DNA of 23,525 nt from Dehalococcoidia bacterium UBA3254 (GTDB lineage: Bacteria > Chloroflexota > Dehalococcoidia > Dehalococcoidales > UBA3254): contig DEUU01000262.1 in the NCBI GenBank assembly GCA_002362735.1, positions 1-23,525 on the forward strand. The letters run 5' to 3'. Positions 16,485-23,525 of this stretch are shown one piece after another. Each line of letters begins with the position of its first letter. The stretch's first letter is position 1. The notes beneath the pieces are model-generated. The model made no database searches and was not told the origin of the DNA. It worked only from the letters and a program-made list of their open reading frames with translations. A program made the position numbers and the translations under genes.

Positions 16485-17786
16485 CTATTTAGATATGCTT
16501 GGCAGGACCAGCGCAATCTGTGGAAAGACAAAAAGGATGGCTATAAAAATGACCATCGTTATGGCAAAGGGTGTGATCCCTTTAAAAACGGTCGACATCG
16601 GGACATCTCTGGTTATTCCGCTGATCACATATACGTTCATTCCTACCGGCGGGGTAATCATCGCCATTTCAGTGATCAGCACGATGATGATGCCGAACCA
16701 GATCGGGTCAAAATGGAGTGCCACCACCACGGGAAAAAAGATGGGAATTGTCAAAAGTATCATGGACATCGCATCTATAAAACACCCCAGTACGATGTAG
16801 ATCAGGATTATAATCACCATGATAACTGTTGCCGGTAAGCTAAGACTGGCCACCCATGAGGCGATCTCCATAGGGATCGTACTCCTCACCAGGAAAGCGT
16901 TGAAAATGAAGGCTCCTACAATAATTGTAAAAATCATACCGGTGTTTCCCAGCGTATCTACCACAGAATCTTTAAATCCGTTCCAGCTTAATCTCCTTCG
17001 AATCAAGGAAAACACAATGGCTCCAAATGCGCCGATCGCTCCGGCTTCGGTCGGAGTAAACAGTCCTACGATCAGGCCAATAATTACCAGTAAAAGCAGA
17101 GCGATCATTTCAGCTGAATCACCTGTAGCCGCCATTTTTTGTTTAAAGGTAGTGGATAAACCGGCGGGAGCTATTCCCGGTGTCATTTTGGCACGGATAA
17201 AAATCATGATCATAAACATCAAAGATAAGGCAATCCCGGGAAGGATTCCAGCGATAAAAAGCTTGCTGATAGATTGTTGAGTGATAATACCGTAAACGAT
17301 GAGCGTCCCACTGGGAGGAATCAGAATGCCCAGAGTCCCTCCTGCTGCAACAGCGCCAGTAGCTAACGCCGTGTCATATTTATATCTGCGCATCTCCGGG
17401 ATGGCTACCATGCCGATCGTCACGGCTGTAGCAATACTGGAAGCACTTGCTGCCGCAAACATAGCGCAGGCCCCGATGGTTGCCACCGCCAAACCACCCT
17501 GGATACGTCCTATCCAGACATAAACCAGTTGAAAAAGTGATTTTCCCAGTCCTGCATTCAGGCAGATAGAAGCCATTAGCAGGAAAAGAGGCAATACGCA
17601 ATAATCATAGTTAGAAATCGTGGAATAGGGAATGCTCGAGAGAGAAAAGAAAGCCCCTTTTAAGCCGATTAGATAGACGGAGCCCGCAAAACCAACCATC
17701 ATCATGGCAAATCCGATTGGCATTCCAAATGCCATGATACCCAGGAGAACACAAATACCGATCAGGCCGGCTATAACTGGGCTCAT
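16485..17786 (-). CDS. dctM: TRAP transporter large permease DctM
   Basis: This is the 12-helix membrane subunit that carries the substrate with sodium in tripartite ATP-independent periplasmic transporters. The 433-residue length is typical. Family features are MPIGFAMMMVGFAG near the start, SASSIATAVTIGMVAIPEM with re-entrant loop character (about residues 114-132), GGTLGILIPPSGTLIVYG (about 149-166) and FTPTEAGAIGAFGA (about 242-255), and TPPVGMNVYVI close to the C-terminus. Its ATG overlaps the dctQ stop by four bases (ATGA), so expression is coupled. It is the last gene of the TRAP operon, followed by a strong hairpin. Confidence 0.95.
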   Translation of the reverse strand: MSPVIAGLIGICVLLGIMAFGMPIGFAMMMVGFAGSVYLIGLKGAFFSLSSIPYSTISNYDYCVLPLFLLMASICLNAGLGKSLFQLVYVWIGRIQGGLAVATIGACAMFAAASASSIATAVTIGMVAIPEMRRYKYDTALATGAVAAGGTLGILIPPSGTLIVYGIITQQSISKLFIAGILPGIALSLMFMIMIFIRAKMTPGIAPAGLSTTFKQKMAATGDSAEMIALLLLVIIGLIVGLFTPTEAGAIGAFGAIVFSLIRRRLSWNGFKDSVVDTLGNTGMIFTIIVGAFIFNAFLVRSTIPMEIASWVASLSLPATVIMVIIILIYIVLGCFIDAMSMILLTIPIFFPVVVALHFDPIWFGIIIVLITEMAMITPPVGMNVYVISGITRDVPMSTVFKGITPFAITMVIFIAILFVFPQIALVLPSISK

Positions 17787-18286
17787 TTCTTACCCGCCTT
17801 TCTGAAGGCTTCCACCATATGCCACAATACATATGCGCAGAGGGCTATCAGGCTGAATGCCCAGATAAATTGAAATGGTGAAGGGCTAATGCCCAGCGTT
17901 CCTGTATATTCCCCCCCGGTCAGCGAATTCAGGGCAAAATTAAACATCGCCCAAAATAGAATAAGTAAGGTTCCCGTAGTCAGAAGCATGGTAATACCAT
18001 CACAAATCGCCCTCATCCGTGGAGGAAACCGGGAAGCTATGACATCGACCACGATATTTCGTCGCGCCCGTTCAGCCAGGATAACAGAAATCGAAACTAC
18101 CATCGCCCCGGTCAGACCGGCTATTTCAATCGTACCGTAAATGGGTGCGTTAAAAATCGCCCGCCCTAAAATATTACCTACAATTACTACTGTCATAGCC
18201 ATCAGAATCACGCCAGCTGCTACATATAGTATTCTAATGACCAAACTGCTTTTGACAGATGCAGTCTTATTAGTTGTTATATCCAT
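17783..18286 (-). CDS. dctQ: TRAP transporter small permease DctQ
   Basis: This is the four-helix small membrane subunit that pairs with DctM. It has about 167 residues from the ATG at 18286, for which GGTGG five bases upstream serves as ribosome site. A GTG at 18298 would add four residues. Hydrophobic segments lie near residues 15-36, 47-66, 87-110 and 130-152. The polar stretch AERARRNIVVDVIASRFPP after the second helix is typical of DctQ. It sits 137 bases after dctP, an unusually wide gap that contains a GC-rich hairpin, and overlaps dctM. Confidence 0.92.
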   Translation of the reverse strand: MDITTNKTASVKSSLVIRILYVAAGVILMAMTVVIVGNILGRAIFNAPIYGTIEIAGLTGAMVVSISVILAERARRNIVVDVIASRFPPRMRAICDGITMLLTTGTLLILFWAMFNFALNSLTGGEYTGTLGISPSPFQFIWAFSLIALCAYVLWHMVEAFRKAGKK

Positions 18287-18353
18287 AACGTCCACCACCC
18301 TTTATGGTATATAATTTCTGGAGGATGTTATCGGGAGCAGCCTGATTTTCGTA

Positions 18354-18375
18354 GGGCGGGTTTCTAAACCCGCCC
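18354..18375. repeat. GC-rich hairpin between dctP and dctQ
   Basis: GGGCGGGTTT, CT, AAACCCGCCC: a perfect 10-bp inverted repeat, with nearly matching flanks (GTA on the left, CTAA on the right). Such GTAGGG...CCCTAC palindromes are often dispersed genomic repeats. Here it could act as an intercistronic stem that keeps dctP mRNA abundant relative to dctQM. Confidence 0.6.
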
Positions 18376-18423
18376 CTAACGGAAAATTGAATGAACTTGT
18401 TTCTACTATTAGCTCGTTATTCC

Positions 18424-19620
18424 TTATTGATTAGCCTTAGCAAGATCTCGGCACATACCCACAAAAGCTGTTCCCGGATAGCCTTTGCTGTTGAGATCGT
18501 TTGCTATGGCATTGTATACTCCCTGGGTGGCAAGATCCCATTTGAGTTTCTCTTCACCGGAAAGGTCGATTATTTGGACTCCGCTGGTTTTAGCATAGTC
18601 CATCGCACTCTGGTTGTAGGTTACCCAGGTTTTAATCTCATCATCCCGGCCCCAGACAATCGCGTTATCGATTACCTTTTGCAGGTCGGGTGAAAGCTTG
18701 TTATACGTATTCAGGTTCATCGCGGTATACCACATCGAGGTCCCGAAGCTGTAAGTGGTGCAATATTTTAGTTTGGTGCCCACCTGGAAATCCGGCAGGG
18801 TTCCTGTCGTGGTAGCGGCTCCGTCTGTAGTATGTTTGTCTAGAGAAACGATCCAGTCAGGCATTGACATGGATACCGGGGTGCCGCTCAGAGATTTAAC
18901 CAGGTCAGTGACCAGTTTGCTCGGCGCCCTGATTTGCATACCTTTCATATCCGCCATTGTTCTAATGGGTTTATCCACGGTATATAAGAAGGTAGGGAGA
19001 GTCGGGGCCATCCACAGGAATTTATAACTTTTCCATTCATCCTTAAAAATACTGGTATATTTATCGTAGAGAGCGGAGTATATTTTATCAGCGGTTGGAG
19101 TATCCTTAGCCAGGATAAGCTGAGGCAAGTTAACCTCAACCTGAAATTCGGGATCAACTGTGTAGATTGCTGAGGATCCCATATCGGCAGCGCCTTCCTT
19201 AATCCCTTTACGCATATCGGGTCCGGATACCAGGGTATTGTTAGGATAAATTCGCAGCGTAAGACGTCCCCCGCTGTCGTTTTTGATCTTCTCAGCCAGG
19301 CGCTCATAATGCTTGTGAATCTCTGAAGATGTAGAACTTGTGCTGGCGAATGAAAGCTCGATGGGTTTAACGGCGCTAGTCGTAGAAGCCGGCGGAGCCG
19401 AAGTTTGGGCTGGAGTTGTTGCGGTTGGCCCAGCGCTGGTTGGAGCTGGAGCAGAGGTTTTAGGCGGAGCAGAGGTTTGAGCTGGAGCAGAGGTTTGAGC
19501 CGGTGCAGAGGTTTGAGCTGGAGATGAGGGTGAGGGTGAACTGGAGCAGGCAATTACCGAGGCTAAAATTACTGCCACCATTAAAAGAGAAAAAAATAAC
19601 CCCAATGCAGACCTTTTCAC
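18424..19620 (-). CDS. dctP: TRAP transporter substrate-binding lipoprotein DctP
   Basis: This is the extracytoplasmic receptor of the TRAP system. It is a lipoprotein (lipobox VIAC, Cys25), as expected for a cell without a conventional periplasm. Residues 26-84 are a low-complexity linker with six-residue PAQTSA units. The DctP domain follows: IELSFASTSSTSSEIHKHYERLAEKI, then IYPNNTLVSGPDMRKGIKEGAADMG. Arg231 in MQIRAP lies where the family's conserved arginine binds the substrate carboxylate. DWIVSLDKHTTDGAATT is the dimer/ligand region. An organic acid ligand is therefore likely; an aromatic acid is only suggested by the neighbouring Mo enzymes. It is the first gene of the dctPQM operon, with GAGGAGG before the ATG. 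Confidence 0.93.
   Translation of the reverse strand: MKRSALGLFFSLLMVAVILASVIACSSSPSPSSPAQTSAPAQTSAPAQTSAPPKTSAPAPTSAGPTATTPAQTSAPPASTTSAVKPIELSFASTSSTSSEIHKHYERLAEKIKNDSGGRLTLRIYPNNTLVSGPDMRKGIKEGAADMGSSAIYTVDPEFQVEVNLPQLILAKDTPTADKIYSALYDKYTSIFKDEWKSYKFLWMAPTLPTFLYTVDKPIRTMADMKGMQIRAPSKLVTDLVKSLSGTPVSMSMPDWIVSLDKHTTDGAATTTGTLPDFQVGTKLKYCTTYSFGTSMWYTAMNLNTYNKLSPDLQKVIDNAIVWGRDDEIKTWVTYNQSAMDYAKTSGVQIIDLSGEEKLKWDLATQGVYNAIANDLNSKGYPGTAFVGMCRDLAKANQ
19432..19521. repeat. 18-bp tandem repeats inside dctP
   Basis: Five successive 18-base units encode PAQTSA or close variants (residues 34-63), and one more copy occurs at residues 70-75. They form the linker between lipid anchor and binding domain and are likely to vary in number between strains. 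Confidence 0.75.
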
Positions 19621-19669
19621 TACTGTGTCCTCCTCTTTGATAATTGGTTCTACCTAGTTTTAAAGGTTT

Positions 19670-19690
19670 GTCTTATAAGACCGGTCGGTT
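19670..19690. promoter_or_regulatory. Overlapping palindromes, candidate operator of dctPQM
   Basis: GTCTTATAAGAC (19670-19681) is a perfect 12-bp palindrome. It overlaps GACCGGTCGGTT (19679-19690), which on the other strand reads AACCGACCGGTC. The ACCGACCGGT core is typical of TetR-family operators. It lies just downstream of the likely dctP transcription start, a position suited to repression. No TetR gene is in the window. Confidence 0.45.
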
Positions 19691-19718
19691 AAATCAGTCC
19701 CGGCGTAATAGACACTCG

Positions 19719-19727
19719 ATTATATCA
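19719..19727 (-). promoter_or_regulatory. Extended -10 promoter of dctPQM
   Basis: The minus strand reads TGATATAAT, a consensus extended -10. Transcription would start near 19712 and give a leader of about 90 bases that contains the palindromic element. There is no good -35, which extended -10 promoters can lack. Confidence 0.45.
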
Positions 19728-19877
19728 TCACTAAAGATACATCGCAGTGATTGTCAATTACGGTAGTATGTGGAAGTATATAACAATGACAATAATTATT
19801 CAACTCCCCAGGAAACAAACTTTAATTACGTGGATACATCCAAAGTTACGTCATAATTTTTAATTAACAAATCAAAT

Positions 19878-21044
19878 ATGTTAAAATCCAGCTGTAGATT
19901 GGCCGTCAAAGATATGAGCCATAAACAGATTTCAATGAAACAATCAATATTAATTGAAAAGAAAATTCCTTTCGGTATCGACTTGAATAAGGTGATGGCG
20001 TTGCTGGCCAACCCTCACTCATGGCTCTTATTAATACTATTAGTCATGATATCGTTTTTCTATTACTACGATTTTTTATCCTTCAACCAGAGATTAGATT
20101 TTATCTGGCAAATTCGGCTCACAGAATATATTTATCATATTAATGGAAGCCTTATTTATTTATCTTTTTTGTATACTGCAGTTGCCTTTGGATGGATGGC
20201 ATCTCTTTTTGTCTGGTTATTTTCATTTGTAATCATATTGCCACGGGTAATATTCTATACAAATAGCTTTCCTTCCCTCTTTACCAATGTTTTATTTCTA
20301 GTCGTTCCTTTTATCGCTATAAGTTGCGTTGTACTTATTATTAAATGGGTAAGGAGAGAAAAACTGATATTTGCAGATAGAGAATCTGAACGGCAAATTT
20401 ATTTGCTGGAAGGATTGAAAGCCCAGGAAAATGAGAGAAAATATGTAGCTCACGAGTTACACGACGGCACTATTCAAACACTATTTGCTCTTTCTAACAA
20501 TATACAGGCACTATTAGATGATAATGAAAATAATCTACCTAAAATTGTCACTAAACAGATCGAATCGTTTAGAGATACCGCTTCCCAGGCCTCGGATGAT
20601 CTTCGCAGATTATGCGTCAAGTTAAGGCCCAGCGTCCTGGATAATATCGGTTTGATCGAAGCGTTAAGGTGGCTGGTTGATAACATTAATGGAAAAAACA
20701 ATATCAAAGCTCAATTGATCTTTAAGGGAAACGCCCCAAATATGAATTCAGATAAGGAAGTCATGATTTTCCGTTTTGTGCAAGAAGCTTTAACAAATGT
20801 GAGACGCCATTCGAGAGCCACCGAGGTTACCGTTATTCTCACCTTTTCTGAAGATACGGCGAGGGTAGCCATTGTTGATAATGGAAAAGGATTTGAATTG
20901 CCCAAACCAATTAGTAAACTGGCATTAGAGAGCAAACTTGGCTTACTAGGTATGCAGGAAAGAGCCAGATTACTTAACGGGAGTTTCGACATACATTCTA
21001 AGTCCGGGGAAGGGACCTCAATATCACTAGAGTTTAAATATTAA
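19878..21044 (+). CDS. Membrane sensor histidine kinase, NarL/DesK type (HisKA_3)
   Basis: This is a two-component sensor kinase of 388 residues. The N-terminal part has about four membrane helices (roughly 48-64, 90-110, 108-124, 133-156) with very short external loops, so it may sense a membrane or intracellular signal. Then come a signalling helix, the dimerisation/phosphoacceptor helix with His195 in ELHDGTIQTLFAL, the N-box region FVQEALTNVRRHS, the G1 box VDNGKGFE and the G2 region GLLGMQERARLLNG. The start is uncertain: the ATG at 19878 has no clear ribosome site, and in-frame ATGs at 19914 and 19935 are alternatives. No response-regulator gene is adjacent, so the kinase appears orphan in this window. 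It is divergent from dctP, which makes it a candidate regulator of the TRAP operon. Confidence 0.88.
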   Translation: MLKSSCRLAVKDMSHKQISMKQSILIEKKIPFGIDLNKVMALLANPHSWLLLILLVMISFFYYYDFLSFNQRLDFIWQIRLTEYIYHINGSLIYLSFLYTAVAFGWMASLFVWLFSFVIILPRVIFYTNSFPSLFTNVLFLVVPFIAISCVVLIIKWVRREKLIFADRESERQIYLLEGLKAQENERKYVAHELHDGTIQTLFALSNNIQALLDDNENNLPKIVTKQIESFRDTASQASDDLRRLCVKLRPSVLDNIGLIEALRWLVDNINGKNNIKAQLIFKGNAPNMNSDKEVMIFRFVQEALTNVRRHSRATEVTVILTFSEDTARVAIVDNGKGFELPKPISKLALESKLGLLGMQERARLLNGSFDIHSKSGEGTSISLEFKY

Positions 21045-21183
21045 GGCGTTGGCTATCTAAAAACATCATTGACCCAGGGCGGTTCGCCTGACCTAAATGA
21101 ACCTCTAGCAAAAAGGCAATCTCGTTTAATAATATTCAAAATAAAGCATATCAGGCTTTTATGTGGGTCTTCTAACTGTATTT

Positions 21184-21594
21184 TTATTTCAATGGTTTAA
21201 ACTTTGGTAAAGTCACTCTCGGAGTAACCTCATTGAATACAACTTCAACTTTCATTCCGATAAATATATCTTTGTTTTGGCAATCCGTGATATTAGAGAC
21301 CAGGACAGGTCCTTCATCCAATTTTACCCAGGCAATATTATAGGGCACTTCGCTTTCCCACCCTGGATGGTAAACCTGATGCATAATAGTGTAGGTAAAG
21401 ACTTCTCCTTTACCGGTCGACTCAACCCACTCCATATGGGGTTTATCACAAGCCGGACAGTCAATTGCCGGCCAGTAATTCTTTCCGCAGTTCAAACAAT
21501 GATAAACCATGAGCATATTTTTTTTAGCACCTTCCCAAAATGGCTCCATCGCCCGGGTTAGAGGGGGTAATTCTTTCCTGTATTCGTTTTCCAT
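21184..21594 (-). CDS. DUF35 OB-fold protein with zinc ribbon, partner of the thiolase-like protein
   Basis: This is a 136-residue accessory protein with an N-terminal rubredoxin-like zinc ribbon (Cys33, Cys36, Cys46, Cys49 in CLNCG and CPACD) and a C-terminal OB fold (GKGEVFTYTIMHQV to KVEVVFNEVTP). DUF35 proteins bind acyl-CoA and form complexes with thiolase-superfamily proteins such as Ltp2 or BbsB. The ATG at 21594 follows AGGAGGTAGGA. A further eight codons upstream are open but would overlap the preceding gene. It starts two bases after the thiolase-like stop, so the two are an operon and very likely one complex. Confidence 0.9.
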   Translation of the reverse strand: MENEYRKELPPLTRAMEPFWEGAKKNMLMVYHCLNCGKNYWPAIDCPACDKPHMEWVESTGKGEVFTYTIMHQVYHPGWESEVPYNIAWVKLDEGPVLVSNITDCQNKDIFIGMKVEVVFNEVTPRVTLPKFKPLK

Positions 21595-21596
21595 TC

Positions 21597-22748
21597 CTAC
21601 CTCCTGAGGATGAAACATCCGGCAGCAACACCGTTATCCATAGCGCCTAACCCTCCGGTAACCAGACAAATTTCCGCATTTTTGACCTGACATTCCCCTG
21701 CTTCGCCTCTCAATTGACGGATACCCTCTGTAAAATGCGTCCAGGAATGCAGATAGCTCCAGGAATGCAGTGTTCCAGATGTATTGCTGGGAATTATTCC
21801 GTTTAATCCGATATTACCTTCTTCTATAAACACGCCTTCTTCTCCCCTGCGGCAAAATCCAAAACCGGATAATTGTTGAATGACATTGATGGTAAAGGCA
21901 TCGTAAAACTGTGCCACATCAATGTCTTTCAAATCAATGCCAGCCATTCCGAGAACTTTCTTACTGACCTTCGTGGACATTGAACCATCAAATTCAAATA
22001 TCGCTTCGGCTGACGTAGCTGCGGAGCCTATTGAAAAGTCCTGGCCGTATCCCATAATATAGACCGGGGTGCGTCGTAAGCCTTTAGCTCGTTCAGCCGT
22101 AGTTATGATCAAAGCCACAGCACCATCATTTACTAAACAACAATCTCGGGCACGCAATGGCTCGGAAAGGTACCTGGAATTAAAATAATCTTCAAGTGTC
22201 AGTTTTTTCCCATACATGATGGCTTCAGGACGCTTGGCAGCATAATCCCGCAAGGTCACCGCTACCTGACCCAGATGCTTTTCAGTAATATTATAGAGGT
22301 GCATATACCTCCGCGCCCAACCTGCCACTGCGGCTGCTATTCCGTACGCACCATAAGCACCTTCGATACTGGTTTCATCTGAAGCTTCACCTACCCTAAC
22401 TTTTTGTGATGAAGCACTGGATGCATAGACGAGTGCCACGGTATCACAAACGCCAGATTCTAAGGCGCCAATAGCGGAAATGAAAACACCTAATCCGTGA
22501 GTACCGGTGCCGTATAACTGCCAGATTAATCTGGCGGGAATACCGATATCTCTAACTATTGAAGGTGATGCTCCGCTTCCGTAAGCTTGCTGACAGATAT
22601 ATCCGTTAACCTCTGACTTTTTTAATCCGGCATCCTCTATGGCTCTTAATACCGCCTGGACCGCTAGCTCGTGGCCTGTCAATTCAGGTACTTTCCCCTG
22701 CCTGGTAAGTCCGATCCCTACAAATGCGTACTTATCTTTTACACTCAT
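21597..22748 (-). CDS. Thiolase-superfamily protein, SCP-x/Ltp2-like, probably not a true thiolase
   Basis: This has a thiolase fold of 383 residues (AFVGIGLTRQGKVPELTGHELAVQA at the start; EICLVTGGLGAMDNG at the end). The residue that would be the nucleophilic cysteine is not present: the segment reads QLYGTGTHGLG (77-87). The GHPxGA motif is replaced by a Tyr332-x-His334-x3-His338 motif, and YDAFT has Tyr282. In the SCP-x/Ltp2 branch such proteins with a DUF35 partner cleave side-chain beta-hydroxyacyl-CoA by retro-aldol chemistry. The alternative is a BbsB-like thiolase with an unusual nucleophile. It starts at an ATG nine bases after AGGAG. An MFS transporter gene lies 50 bases upstream on the same strand. 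Confidence 0.85.
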   Translation of the reverse strand: MSVKDKYAFVGIGLTRQGKVPELTGHELAVQAVLRAIEDAGLKKSEVNGYICQQAYGSGASPSIVRDIGIPARLIWQLYGTGTHGLGVFISAIGALESGVCDTVALVYASSASSQKVRVGEASDETSIEGAYGAYGIAAAVAGWARRYMHLYNITEKHLGQVAVTLRDYAAKRPEAIMYGKKLTLEDYFNSRYLSEPLRARDCCLVNDGAVALIITTAERAKGLRRTPVYIMGYGQDFSIGSAATSAEAIFEFDGSMSTKVSKKVLGMAGIDLKDIDVAQFYDAFTINVIQQLSGFGFCRRGEEGVFIEEGNIGLNGIIPSNTSGTLHSWSYLHSWTHFTEGIRQLRGEAGECQVKNAEICLVTGGLGAMDNGVAAGCFILRR

Positions 22749-22798
22749 TATCCCAAGCTCCTGTGAAGTCCCATATTATATAAAAAGGTCAGATTGTT

Positions 22799-23525
22799 TT
22801 ATGGGTTCAGACTGGCATCTTTGGTTTTTATTTTCTGGTTAGCCAGTCCTCTGGCAAAAATTTGAAAGAGAATACCGATGATAAGCAAAAAACCACTATT
22901 AACCAGTAATGCCAGACTGAATCCTCCGGTATCCGCAAGCCAGCCCAGAAGAACAGGCCCAATCACGAAGCTAAAGTCAGTAATGGCGCGATATAGACCC
23001 ATACTGGCATCATAATTATTCCGGGTAGAAATGTCCACCACATAAGTTAAAGAGACAGCGCCAGCCATCCCGATTCCAGTTCCCATACCGACGCAACTAA
23101 GTATCAACACCTCAAAGTTGTAACTTCGCGCGAGAATGACAAGAGATGCCGCACAGATTATGATCCCAATTGTGATAATGATTTTCCTGCCGAAACGGTC
23201 GGACAGTCTGCCTCCAACGAGGGTAGCTATAATTTGGAAAATCATAATCACTGTCATAGCGCTGCCTATCTGGCCTGAAGATAATCCCATCCTTTCCTGT
23301 CCTAATAGAGGCAATAATTGATTTTGAGCAGCAATACGCATTATAAAAATCCCCATCGTGACTAACGAAATTAGAGCAAAACTTAGATCTTTTAAGATGC
23401 GGAACGTACTTGAACTGACCAATGTTGAATGAGTGCCCGCCCGCGGCTGATTGCCAGTTTCCGCAGGCATTGAAATTGTGTTCCGAGTTTCCGGAATACA
23501 AAAAAAACTAATCAAGAAACAAAGA
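22799..23525 (-). CDS. MFS transporter, C-terminal half (5' end outside window)
   Basis: The frame is open through the right edge, so the start lies beyond the window; the TTG at 23515 should not be taken as the start. What is visible is a cytoplasmic central loop (PETRNTISMPAETGNQPRAG) followed by six membrane helices. The family loop motif GGRLSDRFGRK is between the second and third of these. The C-terminal tail is short and basic. The substrate is unknown. It ends 50 bases before the thiolase-like gene on the same strand and may be cotranscribed with it, as expected for export or uptake of a related compound. Confidence 0.85.
   Translation of the reverse strand, partial: LCFLISFFCIPETRNTISMPAETGNQPRAGTHSTLVSSSTFRILKDLSFALISLVTMGIFIMRIAAQNQLLPLLGQERMGLSSGQIGSAMTVIMIFQIIATLVGGRLSDRFGRKIIITIGIIICAASLVILARSYNFEVLILSCVGMGTGIGMAGAVSLTYVVDISTRNNYDASMGLYRAITDFSFVIGPVLLGWLADTGGFSLALLVNSGFLLIIGILFQIFARGLANQKIKTKDASLNP

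Noticed and set aside
19432..19521. Regular repeats resembling a CRISPR array
   Set aside because: Units are contiguous without spacers and in frame in dctP; they encode a linker.
21070..21100. GGTTCGCC in the intergenic region as a possible tRNA T-loop
   Set aside because: No acceptor stem, anticodon stem or D-arm can be built around it.
21731..21770. 13-base direct repeat 18 bases apart in the thiolase-like gene (LHSWSYLHSW)
   Set aside because: The segment aligns without a gap to the GYIHGxNH region of SCP-x-type relatives as I recall them, so it does not look like an inserted duplication.
22799..23515. A complete 238-residue MFS half-transporter starting at TTG 23515
   Set aside because: The frame stays open to the window edge and the first visible part is the central loop, so it is a cut gene.

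Overview
The window looks like chromosomal DNA of an anaerobic bacterium. A member of the Chloroflexota, perhaps Dehalococcoidia, is my best guess but not proven. The guess rests on the mix of genes: a molybdenum hydroxytransferase-type enzyme, a TRAP transporter whose lipoprotein has a Pro/Ala/Gln/Thr/Ser linker, a head-GIN lipoprotein, and a short pyruvate phosphate dikinase. Shine-Dalgarno sequences are mostly strong and the base composition is moderate. No rRNA, tRNA, insertion sequence or CRISPR array is visible.

Left part (1-9103), housekeeping and transport. A truncated ftsA on the minus strand is preceded by a 70-codon gene of unknown function. A plus-strand DUF5343-like gene follows, flanked by GTTCCA/TGGAAC inverted repeats. 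Next is a tight plus-strand operon for an OpuB/YehWXY-type osmoprotectant ABC importer (long permease, ATPase with CBS domains, short permease) with no binding protein in the window. It converges on ppdK, which lacks about 115 residues of the usual length. A small membrane protein and a DEDDy-type exonuclease converge and share a TTAA stop.

Middle part (9134-19620), probably a phenolic-compound locus on the minus strand. In order of transcription it holds a TRAP transporter (dctP, dctQ, dctM), a perfect 17-bp hairpin, and an operon of a hydroxytransferase-like large subunit, an iron-sulfur small subunit and a previously overlooked 46-codon gene. A plus-strand head-GIN lipoprotein gene interrupts the series. 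A second large subunit follows, with the exonuclease gene behind it. Both large subunits lack N-terminal Fe-S cysteines and carry the Asp-Ser molybdenum-ligand motif of Pelobacter acidigallici pyrogallol-phloroglucinol transhydroxylase. The small subunit keeps 16 cluster cysteines, whereas I recall 12 for the Pelobacter protein.

Right part (19878-23525). An orphan membrane histidine kinase on the plus strand is followed by a minus-strand MFS transporter (5' end outside the window), a thiolase-like protein without the usual nucleophilic cysteine, and its DUF35 partner. That pair resembles Ltp2/DUF35 side-chain aldolases more than true thiolases. One reading of the whole is uptake of an organic acid or phenolic by the TRAP system, rearrangement or redox chemistry on the ring by the Mo enzymes, and CoA-thioester chain cleavage by the thiolase-like/DUF35 pair. 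The linkage is by proximity only.
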